In this document: piece after piece, positions 12,525 through 22,973 of the stretch | How positions within the stretch are numbered: position 1 is the stretch's first letter | Layout of the letters: each line of letters opens with the position of its first letter | Assembly: GCA_025330725.1 (NCBI GenBank) | Contig: JAIWND010000018.1 | Location: 558,001-622,000, forward strand | Direction: 5' to 3' | Source of the DNA: Chlamydoabsidia padenii | Taxonomy: Eukaryota; Mucoromycota; Mucoromycetes; Mucorales; Cunninghamellaceae | DNA: 64,000 nucleotides | Made by a program: the position numbers and the translations under genes | The notes under the pieces: generated by a model | What the model saw: the letters and a program-made list of their open reading frames with translations, nothing else | Told to the model about the DNA's origin: nothing | Database searches by the model: none

Positions 12525-13172
12525 GGTAGTAAGAGTGTGTGAGAGAGAGAGAGAAAAGAAGAAGAGCGAAAAGATTTATATAAAGTCAGCTCCCCCACAT
12601 TTTTGTAAAAATTCATTTTTTAATATGCCGCTCTCATGTGAAATCTCAAGTCTGGATAGCATTTTTACCACTGATTTACCATTTGGAGATAATTTTACAT
12701 GACGATCAGGAGCGGGGGCGACTAAAACACCTTGACCTCAAATTTGGCCAGTATGGTTTGAGTCAGAGACACTATTTTTCCATATCACTTAGCAAATTCG
12801 GAATTTGAAAATTAAAAAAAAGGTTCTTCCTCCCCTTCTTTTAGTTTTTTCCCGACCCTCTTTTGATCCTCTTAATTACTCACCTTCAATATCGCAGCCT
12901 GACTATACACTATATTTTATCATTGACGATGGATTAATAAACCTATTGTTCGTAAGTAATTCACCATGTGAACCCTGATAATGTCAACGAGCATTCAACA
13001 ATGTTATCCCACCTACTAATCCACATTATGATACGGAACTTGAGAATGGTTGGAAGGTAATAGGTGATGAAGCAACTGGCTCCATGGTAATGCGGGTGGA
13101 CAAATCTCTTTAAAAGTGGAGTCAAACTGCGGAAAAAGGTAATACGAACAAAAGAAAAAGAACTGGGGTGGT

Positions 13173-13262
13173 AAAGTAAACTAGGTCATTCTGCTTGTGG
13201 ATTATCCTCATCAAGACATTGATACTAATACCTCTTTTTTCTTTCTCTCCTTATATGTTTAG
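13173..13262 (+). repeat. Intron-like repeat, unit A
   Basis: Runs from TAAAGTAAACTAGGTCATTC through TGATACTAATAC to TATGTTTAG. It matches unit B about 195 bp downstream at roughly three of four bases. It looks like an intron 3' half with a strong branch site. Confidence 0.7.
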
Positions 13263-13365
13263 ACGGAATCAAAGGTATACCAACTCATTGTGCCCTGAAC
13301 TGCACACTGACGATTAGCAAATTTATTATTTGGCTGATACAAACTGGGGAAAAGGTAAGGTGTGA

Positions 13366-13460
13366 TAAAGTAGACTAGGTCATTCTGCTTGTCGATCAAC
13401 ATCCTCATCAAGACTCTGATACTAATACTTTTATTTCTTTCTTTCTTTGTGTATGTTTAG
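13366..13460 (+). repeat. Intron-like repeat, unit B
   Basis: Reads TAAAGTAGACTAGGTCATTC ... TGATACTAATAC ... TATGTTTAG. The exon-like bases just upstream (CAAACTGGGGAAAAGGTAAG) also resemble those before unit A, so the duplication includes a donor site. Confidence 0.7.
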
Positions 13461-14766
13461 GTTTAGGAGGGTCAGTGGCCCAAATACCAGCAAACACAGG
13501 CAGTAGCAACTAATACGAATTATCCACATTTATCTAAATCGACGTGTAACAATAAACCACACAATCGCCCTTGCCAATTTATCTCGACCATCACGAAAAG
13601 CCGTCCGATCATGTTTTGCATGCGGACGGCTCTGTTTTCCTTGGCACACTTACTACAATCCAATCACCTCCTCAGCAAATAGATCTAATTGGTGCATTCG
13701 GGGGAAACTTAGCATCTCACTAATTATCAACCATTACACCACGAAAACTATCACTTTCTTGAACATCCTATTGACATTCCATAGTCGGCAGATATCTTTT
13801 AATTCAGTAGGATAGGGTGATAATCGGACAATATTGGATTGGATTGTCATAATGAACAAAGCGGCGATATTGATCTCTGGCTTTATTTATCTCACTTCCC
13901 CCATGTACTTTAGTCTCCCCTTATCATAGTGTATAGATATGATTCTTGTTTTAAAACTAAATTAATAAACAAACAGATGTCGCTGGCTGGTGTCTTTCAA
14001 TAATTGGGCTATGAAGAACGACGTTATAGCGTAGGCGTTGGTTTTGGCATGAATAGCGGAGTTGAAGCTTTAAAGTGGGTAAGGTTTTATTAATCTATTG
14101 AAGAACTTGACTATGAACTACTTTTTTTGTAGATTTGATGGCATGATCATGAAGAGGTGTGGAAGCGTTGTCAATAGAGACTTTGTTACTCGTTGGAGAT
14201 TTAGACACTGGCTGAAACTTATATACACAGTCCAAATCAGGGGTTTTGCGATTCTGTGCCCTCTCTTTGCGGGAGCAATCTCTCTGCTGATCTGTCCACA
14301 CTTTTTCAGATCGCCTTTTTCAAATTTTGGGTGGGCTATGTATGGGAGCCATGTTATGATGAAAAGACTCTGGATTTTTTTTTTCAAATGTAAATTGCTT
14401 CTCTCCTAGACTAACCTTGACAATGACACTTGGTTTGCTGGATTAGGAAATTCATGCAGATTCGGGATCTGAAATGGAAACACCTCCCTTGCATTAATCA
14501 AATCTCGCGTTTAGGTAGGGTTAGGTGTAGAGGTGAATAGGATAAGGCGGGCCATATGGGTAGAGGTAAATTTACATGACTTACTGGTTTCATTGTTCCT
14601 TTCTTTTATATCCACTAGAGCGGAATGTCTATAAAAGACTTGCGTTCTTTTCCCTCTCCCCTTTTATCCTTTGTTACTATCTTTCTTTTACAATGACTGA
14701 TCATCTTTTATCTTTTGGACTGTACTCTTTATTTGGCTCTACCAAGGTTAGTGGCATATCCACTTT

Positions 14767-14777
14767 TTCAAATCCCG
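14767..14777 (-). promoter_or_regulatory. Recurrent CGGGRTTTRAA element (exact)
   Basis: The plus strand reads TTCAAATCCCG. It lies about 310 bp before the gene relic that begins at 15082. Confidence 0.5.
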
Positions 14778-14927
14778 CGACCTTTGAAAAAGTCTACATG
14801 TGAAATCATTACGTGTCTGTAGCCATCTCTCATCATCATGGTCTTTGCACACCCTACTTGATTTATTATCCAACTAATCATTATATATTCAGGCTATCAG
14901 AACATTATTAACTCACATCCCCAATGT

Positions 14928-14938
14928 TTCAAATCCCG
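14928..14938 (-). promoter_or_regulatory. Recurrent CGGGRTTTRAA element (exact)
   Basis: The plus strand reads TTCAAATCCCG. It lies about 145 bp upstream of the relic start at 15082, the spacing seen at intact genes. Confidence 0.55.
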
Positions 14939-15081
14939 ACACCACATCTTCGGTCTATAAATAGTGCAATTTTTTTTTATTTTTTCCCGCACTTCTTATT
15001 TCCTCATTCCTTCTCCTTTGATACATCACATTAGACACTTACTTCAACTTATGCTCTTTACCTCTCCAACAAAAAGTCAAC

Positions 15082-16057
15082 ATGTTGGCTGACAGTTTCA
15101 CCGATATCCTTGCTCAAGCTGCAGAAGAAAATGGTGGTCTGTATTTACTTTGTTCGGATTTGTTAGGTTACGTGTTGACCGCTTCCCGACAAGTGCAATC
15201 TTGGCGTGTCTTCCTTCATCAAGAACCCAAAGGTAAGTGTTATTTGGTACATGTGCTTTTTGTCTTATGTATTCTGATTACTGTTTTTTTTTTCTTAAAC
15301 TTTGTAGGTCAACAATTGAAGAAAAAGGACTACATGAAAAGAATGGTCAGGATGGTGAACGGTGACGATAGGCTCGCCGATCGTCGAAGAACTGCGAAAA
15401 AGGTAAATTGGTATGCTGTAACTGTGAATTCCATTAACACGCCTTTTAGTACTTGAAGGAGATATCAACCTCTTAGGTCTCGGTGCCCAAATGATCTTTG
15501 TTGCAATATTGCCCTCTGATTCGGTATCTGTACCATCAAATCGTATAAGATGGTTTGCGATAAAATGTGGAGGATTTTGGATCATGAACACCAACGTGAA
15601 AAAAAAAAGAAAAGCGGCAAAAAAGGATATTGACCAACAGCAATGATAATACGAACATTGGAATGTTTGAACGAAGCACTTACCCGAGGATATCTGTCGT
15701 TGCGTTTGGACAAACGGTTATGGTGGAAAGGAAGACAAAGGCATGAATAGTTGGTCATACTCTTGCGGACTTTTATCTAAACTGCCAAGTCAGCTGGAAC
15801 AAACGAAGAACAAGCGCACAAACCAACGAAAGGACGGCTTTTGCAGAACACTTTGGACACTTTTCCGTCTACCACCAGGTCTTTGGGTTACAATTTATCC
15901 ATGACACTCACTACCACTTGTATCATCGACAAGGAACGATATACATCCATTGAACTCCGGTCGGCAAAGATCTGTATCTCCTATGAAGAAGGATGGCATT
16001 GGACCAAGTGTTGGAAATCTGGATATGGAACTGACTGTTGAAGATGCACTAAAGTAG
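15082..16057 (+). pseudogene. Degenerate gene of unknown family
   Basis: The first exons look real: 15082-15232 (MLADSFTDILAQAAEENGGL...) joins in phase to 15308-15402 (...DYMKRMVRMVNGDDRLADRR) across a GTAAGT...TAG intron, giving 82 codons. Beyond this the frame breaks. Coding-like pieces lie in different frames (EGDINLLGLGAQMIFVAIL near 15455, LECLNEALTRGYLSLRLDKR near 15662, RTLWTLFRLPPGLWVTIYP near 15850), interrupted by stops including a TGA after the last piece. The tail ends ...MELTVEDALK with TAG at 16055-16057, followed by AATAAA near 16170. The promoter element at 14928 and the poly(A) signal suggest a formerly active gene. I do not recognise the family. Confidence 0.5.
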
Positions 16058-16808
16058 CTTACTTCCCTGTCTTTTTTATCATCATCATACCATACATTGA
16101 TGATTCCCTATTCTTTTTATCCCCTTTTACTGTATCATTCTTCCCTTTGTGTAATTATCTATACATCAATAAAAACCATTCATGTCATATTGTTATTGTT
16201 GTTGATATTTTGGTGATTTGTGTGATCTTTGGATTAGTGGTAATAATAGATTTTAGGGGGAAACCTTTTTGAATAGGCGACAACATTGGCTTGGTTGTAA
16301 ATGACAAGGACTCGTTTGATGGTCTGAACCGTGAAAATCATCATCCTGTCAAGGAATGTTCCATCCAGAAATATAACGCATAATTCTATTCACGTGAGCA
16401 GGAACACTTTTTTTTTATTTTTTTTTATTGTTCTCTCTCAGAAATGTTTATATATACATGTCAATCCGATCGAATAGGCGCCTTTCTCCTTTTTTCGGGT
16501 CATGGGATTTTTTTTCTTTCTCTTTTGATGTGATTCGAGGAAAATACACTGGTAATATGAAATGGAACATGTTTTACCGAAACTATATGTAGGTACAAGA
16601 AACCCCAAGAAAAGTAGATAGTGAACCACGTTGTCTGTGGCCACAGAAGGTCATTGTCTGAGTCCATGTGAAAAGGTCAGCAAGCGGGATTTCAAATATG
16701 GCCACCATAAATATAATGCCGCCCTTTTTCTTTTATTTTTTTTTTTTTCTTTCTCTCCATAAAAACCCATATACCTCTTTTTTCTTATATACATATACCA
16801 TCTTACCT
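16058..16808. other. Spacer upstream of the PPxY protein gene
   Basis: It contains the relic's 3' flank and the promoter and CT-rich leader of the next gene. A near match to the recurrent element (CGGGATTTCAA) lies at 16685-16695. No gene is seen. Confidence 0.6.
16685..16695 (+). promoter_or_regulatory. Recurrent element, one mismatch
   Basis: CGGGATTTCAA, about 113 bp upstream of the start codon at 16809 and oriented with the gene. Confidence 0.5.
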
Positions 16809-17665
16809 ATGCAAACTCAACTTTTACTTGATACTACTCCTCCACCATCCTATGAAGAGTCTATTTACTTTAAGCAGTTGATTGATCAAATCAAAACTCA
16901 ACGAAGGGTAAGCATCCAATCGAATCATATTATACATATTTTTTACTGACTTGTTACTTTAATAGAAAACACCACCACCGTCTTATAACAGCAAACATGG
17001 CTTTGAATGGAGTGAATTCCCAAATCTAGTGTAAGTGAAGAATGACAACCAAGGCATGAATCACTCAATTTCCCCTCCTTTATAGTGACAAGATTAAAAA
17101 ACCACCACACGACGATGACATGGAGAACAAAGAAAATCAACTCATACATGAACGACTGGAACGTGTCTCCACCAACCTCATACAAATGATCCAAGTCGCC
17201 AAGAATAGTCTACAAGCAACAACGATCGATTTACCAGATATCGAAGATACCCTTAGTTTACAAACATATCGCATCAATCGAAAAAGATCATTGGAACGTT
17301 TACAATCTAGTCAAATCAGTTTGGCTCGAACCATTGATCAATTAAACAACTCGATCACTCAACATATCATCACTACACTGGACTATACCCATCACCACCA
17401 GCATATTCACCATCATCATCATCATCATCATCATCACCAGAAACGGACTTGTTCAACACCCAAAAAATCTACTGTACCTATATGGACCAACCTACTTGGT
17501 CAAAGTGCTCTTGTTTTTGGTATCTGTCATCATCTCTTCTTCTGGTCTAAATCTACTTCATCTATTGCTGGTGCGATTTGGTTGATCTCTCTCTTATGTG
17601 CCAAGAAGAAATACATACCAGTCATCTTTAAATCACCTTTACTAGCCTTTTTTAGACAACAATGA
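16809..17665 (+). CDS. Small membrane protein with two PPxY motifs and a His run, function unknown
   Basis: Three exons (16809-16907, 16966-17030, 17086-17665) give about 247 residues. The N-terminus holds two near-identical TPPPSY motifs (PPSY at about residues 12-15 and 37-40), one in each of the first two exons; PPxY is the core ligand of WW domains, as in Rsp5/Nedd4 ubiquitin ligases and their adaptors. A charged helical region follows (about 65-145, NKENQLIHERLERVSTNL). Then comes a His-rich stretch ending in ten consecutive His (about residues 159-175) and a hydrophobic C-terminal region (about 190-235) that may span the membrane twice or anchor the protein. No family is recognised. A substrate adaptor for a Rsp5-type ligase is a reasonable but untested inference. 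Confidence 0.7.
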
Positions 17666-18247
17666 TTTACCTAGAAATATACCACCACACATTATGCTTT
17701 TTCCCCTATGCCCTTTATGTAGTTGTAGTGTATGTCCACACATATTATAATTTGTACTACTCCAATATCCTATTTGTCATTATATTTCATGCTCTTGTTA
17801 TTTGTAAACCCCGACATTCCCCCACGTTTTTTTTTATTTGTGCACTGGCCTTTTTATTATTATCATCTATAATACCATCACTAATCAATAAAATCTAAAA
17901 CCCACAGGTTTCTTTACCATATACAAACTTCCCCAGCATTTTATTTTTTTATGTGATAAGAGGGACAAACTATTCTACATGATGACTATTACAAACTATT
18001 TCCAGGGGTACACCAACATGGTGTTATAGGCAGGTGAAGGAAGATGTGATGTTCAACAAAGAGGGTTAGGGTTGATTTTTAAATTCGATTCCATCGTTGT
18101 CGGCATAGTTGACCATCCTACGTCTTGTCCTACCCTGTCCCAATTTCTTGTTCCGCGTTTATCTACAGAGGATCGTGAAGCCATGTCGTCGTACACAGTC
18201 GATGGCTGGGATAATGTCTCTTAAGAAGGGATGATTAATGCCATGTG
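17666..18247. other. Convergent spacer
   Basis: 3' ends of the PPxY gene (+) and the coiled-coil gene (-) face each other. A near copy of the recurrent element (TGTAAACCCCG) lies at about 17803-17813. No gene is seen. Confidence 0.6.
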
Positions 18248-19586
18248 TTATATGCGTTTTTCTATTTTACCTTGCATGGTGATATTCGTCCGTTTTGATC
18301 GTTTATTGATTCTAAAGTGTTTGACAGGTCGTTTGTAATGAGTCGAGCTACTTTCTTCTTCTTCATCATCATCACCATCATTGTTGTTTGTAGAGTGATG
18401 TGATCGTTTTTGGTATGGTGGAGAATCACTAAGCATCTGATCAGTTAATTTTCCCAATCTATCCAGGTCAATTCTTGGTGAGAGTTGACTTGTCGAGACT
18501 GTGTCGTTTATTGATTGGGAGCGTAAATAGTCGAGTTCGGCGTCGCGTGCTTCGAGTCTGAGCTGTGTTAGGTATAGTTTCTGCTCTAATCGTTTCCTAT
18601 CTTGTAATGGATCATCGTTTGCCTTTGTTTTTTTTTAAAAAAAAAAAATAGATGAGATGCTATATACTGATTGAGATGACTTACGTTGAGTGATTCCCAA
18701 GTATGCAGTTTGTGAGTCGTTCTTTGTAGTCGTTTGGTCAATAGTTGGATATCCTTGTGTAGCATTCTTGTTTCAGCAATATATCGTACTTGTTGTTCCT
18801 TTTCCTGTCATTACAAAGTGATGATTAGCTACCCATGACCTTTCCCCCCTTACTTACCGATGTGAGATAAACTTGTTTCATTGTCTTCACCACATTATTC
18901 AAGTCTGATGGCAAGGTAGACATTTTGTGGATTTGATCCGCTTGTGCCCGCACTACTCCTTCCAAGTATTTGTTTCGTTGTATGACTGTTATTAACTAAA
19001 GATAGATGAAAGAAAAAGCAATTAATAATAACGTCGGATATGGTTTCCTTCAAGTAGTTTAATAGACTTGCCTTTTGTTGTTGGTCATCGCCAGGTTCAC
19101 TATGCCGCTTGTCATAATATGGTGCAACATCATCCCACTATTGATAATGATAACAATGGATGTTCAAGTTAGTTCTTTCATAAAGTTGTATTCTTTTTGT
19201 TTATGCTTACCGGATAATGAGTTTGAGCAAATGCTGGTAATGAGTGTGAAGATGTTTCGTTGGAGTGAGAAGGGGTATTGTTGTTGCTGTTGTTATTTGG
19301 TTGCTGATGTTGTTGTTCAAAGGGCAGTTGATGGTCAGGCTCGGTTAACGTAAGATCAATTTTCCATTTTGCATTCATTCCCAAGGATATAACCTAGAGC
19401 ATTAAGAAGAAGAAGAAAAAGAAAGTGTTAGTGTAATATCATAGTAAGAGTTCGATTTACCTGTTGTCTTACTTCTTGAAGGATTTGGTCCAATCGGTTG
19501 GGACTTTGTGTAAAAGAGGTAGATGATCCCTTGCCTAAAGGTGATGCTATTTTTCCAGTCGAATCATGCAATCGACTATTGTACAT
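18248..19586 (-). CDS. Coiled-coil protein, function unknown; contains a GC-AG intron
   Basis: Six exons (19586-19461, 19393-19211, 19137-19072, 18995-18858, 18804-18685, 18622-18248) close in frame to about 335 residues. Four introns are GT-AG. The third begins GCAAGT after AAAAG (donor at 19071-19070), a classical GC-AG intron. The N-terminal part is polar with Asn and Gln runs. Residues about 130-260 are heptad-like coiled coil (VIQRNKYLEGVVRAQADQIH, VRYIAETRMLHKDIQLLTKR). The tail has an acidic DDDEEEES patch and a basic cluster (RINKRSKR) that could be a nuclear signal. I chose the Met at 19586 because the region upstream is a pyrimidine-rich leader; an in-frame ATG at 19676 would add 30 hydrophobic residues. 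No family is recognised. Confidence 0.7.
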
Positions 19587-20193
19587 ATTACAAGGTGGAA
19601 AAGTATTGGAAAGAAGAGGAAGAAAGAAATTAAAAAGGACCAACGCGCCCCGCCAATGACGCAAAAAAAAAGGCATGAATGGAAATCAATTTAATATCCG
19701 CTCCAACTTGATTGGTCACACTATTTTTCGATTTCACTTCCTGTTTTGTGTGTTAAAGGGCCGTCAATAAAGGTGTCCCTGAAATGGTCAATCCGGTTTG
19801 GGTTTGAAGGGTCAGAGAAACTCACATGATGATAAATGTATCCAAACTCAGCATGTATAGTTCCTCTTATCAAAGTACATAAGACGAGTTCCATCTCTGT
19901 TGTCAAAGGAGAGTGATACATTGATGATGTGCATAAGTGGCTTCTTCATGCATAGTAGAGACCTTTTTTTTTAATTCATTCCATGTCATGCCAATGTTAG
20001 CACGGTCAAAAAATAACAACAACATATCTACAGGGGTTGGTTTAAACAAGATCAAGAAGTCAGGAGTGCACAAGGTTTTTATTATTATTTGTATAACACA
20101 ACATATAAACAACAAAAAAAGACGGGGGGAATCTATACTATAAGGAATAAATATTATCTAGGTGTGAGATCGTCGCAAAAAGATCACATTTTA
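19587..20193. other. Spacer between two minus-strand genes
   Basis: It contains the pyrimidine-rich leader and promoter of the coiled-coil gene and the 3' flank of the tail-anchored protein gene. The short overlapping frames here have no family features. Confidence 0.55.
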
Positions 20194-21021
20194 TTACGAT
20201 CTGATGATCGCAAACCAATAGTCAAAATGGAAGATCCCCAAAGTATCCAATAAAGAGGTCGAGTGCAGGATATATACAAGGAGCACCAACACAATCAAAC
20301 ACCATACATAACGTTGTCTATCAGAGTCAAGAGTATCATCATCATCATCCAAGGGTATTATACATTCATTGGTTGTATGTCGACGATGTGTTGCCAAATC
20401 ACGAGACAAATAATCCACAATTGCCAAAGAGGAATCTAATCTTTCAAAGGAATCCATTAATGAATCATGATGAGGTAATAATATCATGTCATCTTGTTGA
20501 TCCATAGGTGATGATGATGATTCATCAATGTATTCAAGTTTGTCAAATAAGAATGGTGAAATGGTACGTGACATTGGTGTGGTGAGATTAGACGAAATAG
20601 GTGAAAATAAAGTATCGTCATATTCGTCTTGATCGTTTATTATTATTGATGATGTGGATGTGGATGAGGATAATGATAGTAAGGAGGATGACCTGTGACG
20701 GTAGATCGAATCCAATGATAATCTCTTTGGTCGAGGTAATCGTGATCCACGGCGACTGGTGGATATTGTCAAAGGGTGTGTATTGTTGTTGTTATTGTTG
20801 TTGTTACCATTGTTGTCGTCTTCGTCTCTTGTATCATAACTATCGTTTGGTGCATTCGGATTCGATAAAGTGGAAGAAGTACTTTGGATGGCGTCGTTGG
20901 CTTCTTGAATTAGCTGAGATAGAATACCTGATATCCTATCAAACTGTTCTTGTTCGGTAGGATCGTCTTGATCGGCACCAACCCAATTTGGAATAGAGTC
21001 AGAGCAAAGTGTGGGTTCCAT
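20194..21021 (-). CDS. Acidic, Ser-rich tail-anchored membrane protein, function unknown
   Basis: One uninterrupted coding exon of 275 residues. A 5'-UTR intron (about 21100-21037, GTAAGT...TTTAG) ends 15 bases before the start codon. The N-terminus is acidic with a short helical segment (EQFDRISGILSQLIQEANDA). The middle is low complexity with Asn, Ser and Asp runs. Near the C-terminus a single hydrophobic span (WCLIVLVLLVYILHSTSLL, about 238-256) is followed by about 20 residues, suggesting a tail anchor facing the cytosol. Nothing identifies a family. ER or outer-membrane tethering is possible but speculative. Confidence 0.7.
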   Translation of the reverse strand: MEPTLCSDSIPNWVGADQDDPTEQEQFDRISGILSQLIQEANDAIQSTSSTLSNPNAPNDSYDTRDEDDNNGNNNNNNNNTHPLTISTSRRGSRLPRPKRLSLDSIYRHRSSSLLSLSSSTSTSSIIINDQDEYDDTLFSPISSNLTTPMSRTISPFLFDKLEYIDESSSSPMDQQDDMILLPHHDSLMDSFERLDSSLAIVDYLSRDLATHRRHTTNECIIPLDDDDDTLDSDRQRYVWCLIVLVLLVYILHSTSLLDTLGIFHFDYWFAIIRS

Positions 21022-21870
21022 CTTGAACTGGTTTGACTAAATTCAACAATGAGAGAGTTAGATTAGTGTCAGTAAAAGAGTGGAATGGAGTATGACTTAC
21101 CGTAGTATATACAAGAGTAAAAGGTTTATATAAAGTAAATAGATAACAAAGAGCAAATTTTTTTTTTTCAAAAAAAAAAAAGTATATAATGATACAAGAG
21201 ATAAAGAAAAATAAAAGAAAGAAGAGAAAAGGGAAAAAAAAAATGCAATCACCCTTTTTCACTCACTTTTTTCACCCCAAAATTCACACTCCGATTACCG
21301 CACATAAAAATGTGGGAACTATGGTCGAAATCTTCACTATGGGCCGTATCAGATTTCCTTACTTGCTTCCTATTATGAACATATTGAAAATCATCAACAA
21401 GATTCATCTTCATTCTTTCCTTTCTAATATCACCAGTAAGCGTTTACTTTCCCCTTTATATAGGAAAATAAAAGCACATTGTCCGCTTTTGGGTCTCATT
21501 TTCGTCCTCCGTCTTAGTGATACGAACCTTCTGTCATGTAGTTCACATTGAAGTGAATGATCCAGTTTTTTAAACATCCATTCCTTTCATCCCTTGAAAA
21601 AAAAAATCATTCCACTTTTTATATGGGAAAAAAGTTATCTGCAGGGATTATTTTCATTGATTACATTCGCCCTGGAGTCCTTTCAAGTTGGAAGACTTTC
21701 CGATGTGGTTACTTTTTTTAGAGTTACCAGAAGGAGGAACATGTGATGGATAACAAAGTGTTGCATGGTTTGGAACTGGGCTGCAGGCGGCGGGGTTTGA
21801 ACATTTTTAAATTCGGCAAGTCAGAAAGAAAAAAAAAACTCTCTTCTTCCCTTTTTTCTCTCGACTATTA
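21022..21870. other. Divergent spacer between the tail-anchored protein gene and RIB7
   Basis: It carries the 5'-UTR intron and promoter of the minus gene and the promoter of RIB7. Dense A tracts occur near 21149-21181 and 21227-21242. An exact recurrent element lies at 21791. No further gene is supported. Confidence 0.6.
21791..21801 (+). promoter_or_regulatory. Recurrent CGGGRTTTRAA element (exact)
   Basis: CGGGGTTTGAA, about 70 bp upstream of the RIB7 start codon. Its reverse complement, GTTCAAACCCCG, fits the TFIIIC B-box core GWTCRANNC. Confidence 0.65.
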
Positions 21871-22739
21871 ATGACACCAATGTACCAACAAGCCAAAGAT
21901 TTTCTTGTACCGATATACAACAACCTTATACTTCCAACTCGACGACCTCTCGTTACTTTAACCTACGCACAAAGTCTGGATAGCAAGATTGCTCATCATG
22001 GTCAACAATTACTACTTAGTGGGAAAGAAAGTATGGCCATGACACATCGATTACGGGTTATGCATGACGCTATACTTGTAGGAAGTGGAACAGCTTGTAT
22101 TGATGATCCTCAACTAAACGGTAAAACAAACAACAAACAAAAGAAATCTCACCAGTCTGATAATAAATCGTTACTGACAAGTTATTTTTATTCTTTAGCT
22201 CGATATGTCCCTCCTGAAGATTTGATTCGCCAACCTCAACCAATAATTATAGATACCCGACTAGATCTTCCTTTGACTTGTAAATTATTGAAGAATTATA
22301 CCTCACAACAAGGTAAACAACCATGGATATTGACATTACCCGGAAACACTGATAAAAAGGTAAGATGAGATGAAGGGGGACAGTATCGTTTATATATAGC
22401 TTTTTGATTCTTGGTGTATAGGATGCTTTGGAAAAAGCTGGGGCCAAGATCTTTGTGATTCAAGAATCTATAAAAGGACGATTGGAATGGAAAGATGTAT
22501 TGACTCTTTTATATGAACAAGGGGTCAAACGTGTGATGGTAGAAGGTGGCAGTCGGATCATCCAGTCTTGTTTGACTAGTGGTCTAGTGGATCAATTGGT
22601 GGTGACGATCGCTCCCGTTTATGTGGGTGATCAAGGCGTGGGTGTCTCCACTGTGGCTTCTTTGGACAAGGTGCAATATCAAGTCTTTGGGCGCGACGTG
22701 GTAATGGCCGCTAAACCAAAGGGTGATGTATTTTTATAG
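21871..22739 (+). CDS. RIB7: 2,5-diamino-6-ribosylamino-pyrimidinone 5'-phosphate reductase
   Basis: Three exons (21871-22120, 22199-22359, 22422-22739) give 242 residues, the usual length for yeast Rib7. The dihydrofolate-reductase-like fold is marked by RPLVTLTYAQSLDSKIA, HRLRVMHDAILVGSGTACIDDPQLNARY, the KRVMVEGGSRIIQSCL block that binds NADPH, and the LVDQLVVTIAPVYVG strand. The enzyme reduces the ribose side chain of the pyrimidine intermediate in the third step of fungal riboflavin synthesis, using NADPH, in the cytosol. The fit over the full length is good and no key block is missing. A very long T tract follows the stop codon (about 22813-22841). Confidence 0.92.
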
Positions 22740-22860
22740 ATTAGTTGAACTAGTTGGCTTGTATTAAGTAGTGTCTTGGATGATTTATGCATTAGTGATC
22801 GTCGTGGCCTACCCTTTTTTTTTTTTTTTTTTTTTTTTTTTGAAATAAAGGGGGCCAAAT

Positions 22861-22871
22861 TTGAATTCCCG
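22861..22871 (-). promoter_or_regulatory. Recurrent element, one mismatch
   Basis: The plus strand reads TTGAATTCCCG, about 100 bp upstream of the PPR protein start at 22974. Confidence 0.45.
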
Positions 22872-22973
22872 CCTACTAGGGCTGGAAAAAGTCACATCAA
22901 ACTTATTTGAACCATTGATTTTTTTTTTTTTTTACTCCCTTCTCTCTTCTGTCTTTTGCTTTGTTGTACTATC

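Larger units (their letters stand above)
12850..13620 (+). pseudogene. Decayed gene or repeat, copy 1 of a dispersed family
   Basis: No intact frame. Protein-like islands such as ELENGWKVIGDEATGSMVM (around 13037-13095) are separated by stops and intron-like segments with good GT...TTTAG borders. A second, inverted and diverged copy lies at about 54300-54945. It shares a block reading TCATTGACGATGGA, the GW...DE.T.S.VM island, the TGATACTAATAC intron branch region and the CCCAAATACCAGCAAAC block that follows the intron. I do not recognise the ancestral protein. It may be a dead multicopy gene or the relic of a mobile element. Confidence 0.5.
12525..15081. other. Gene-poor region with decayed coding relics
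   Basis: About 2.5 kb without an intact gene. It carries the acyl-CoA oxidase promoter at its left end, a decayed repeat-family copy (about 12850-13620), two similar intron-like repeats (13173 and 13366), and two exact copies of the recurrent element near 14767 and 14928. The short reading frames around 14095-14400 lie on both strands over the same bases and look random. Confidence 0.55.

Noticed and set aside
14095..14409. Overlapping frames of 68-103 codons on both strands
   Set aside because: Three frames over the same bases with no domain features, in a region already full of decayed sequence.
19587..19676. An upstream ATG adding 30 residues (MPFFLRHW...) to the coiled-coil protein
   Set aside because: The added segment is encoded by a pyrimidine-rich stretch typical of 5' leaders here, and it would put a hydrophobic stretch before a soluble coiled-coil protein.
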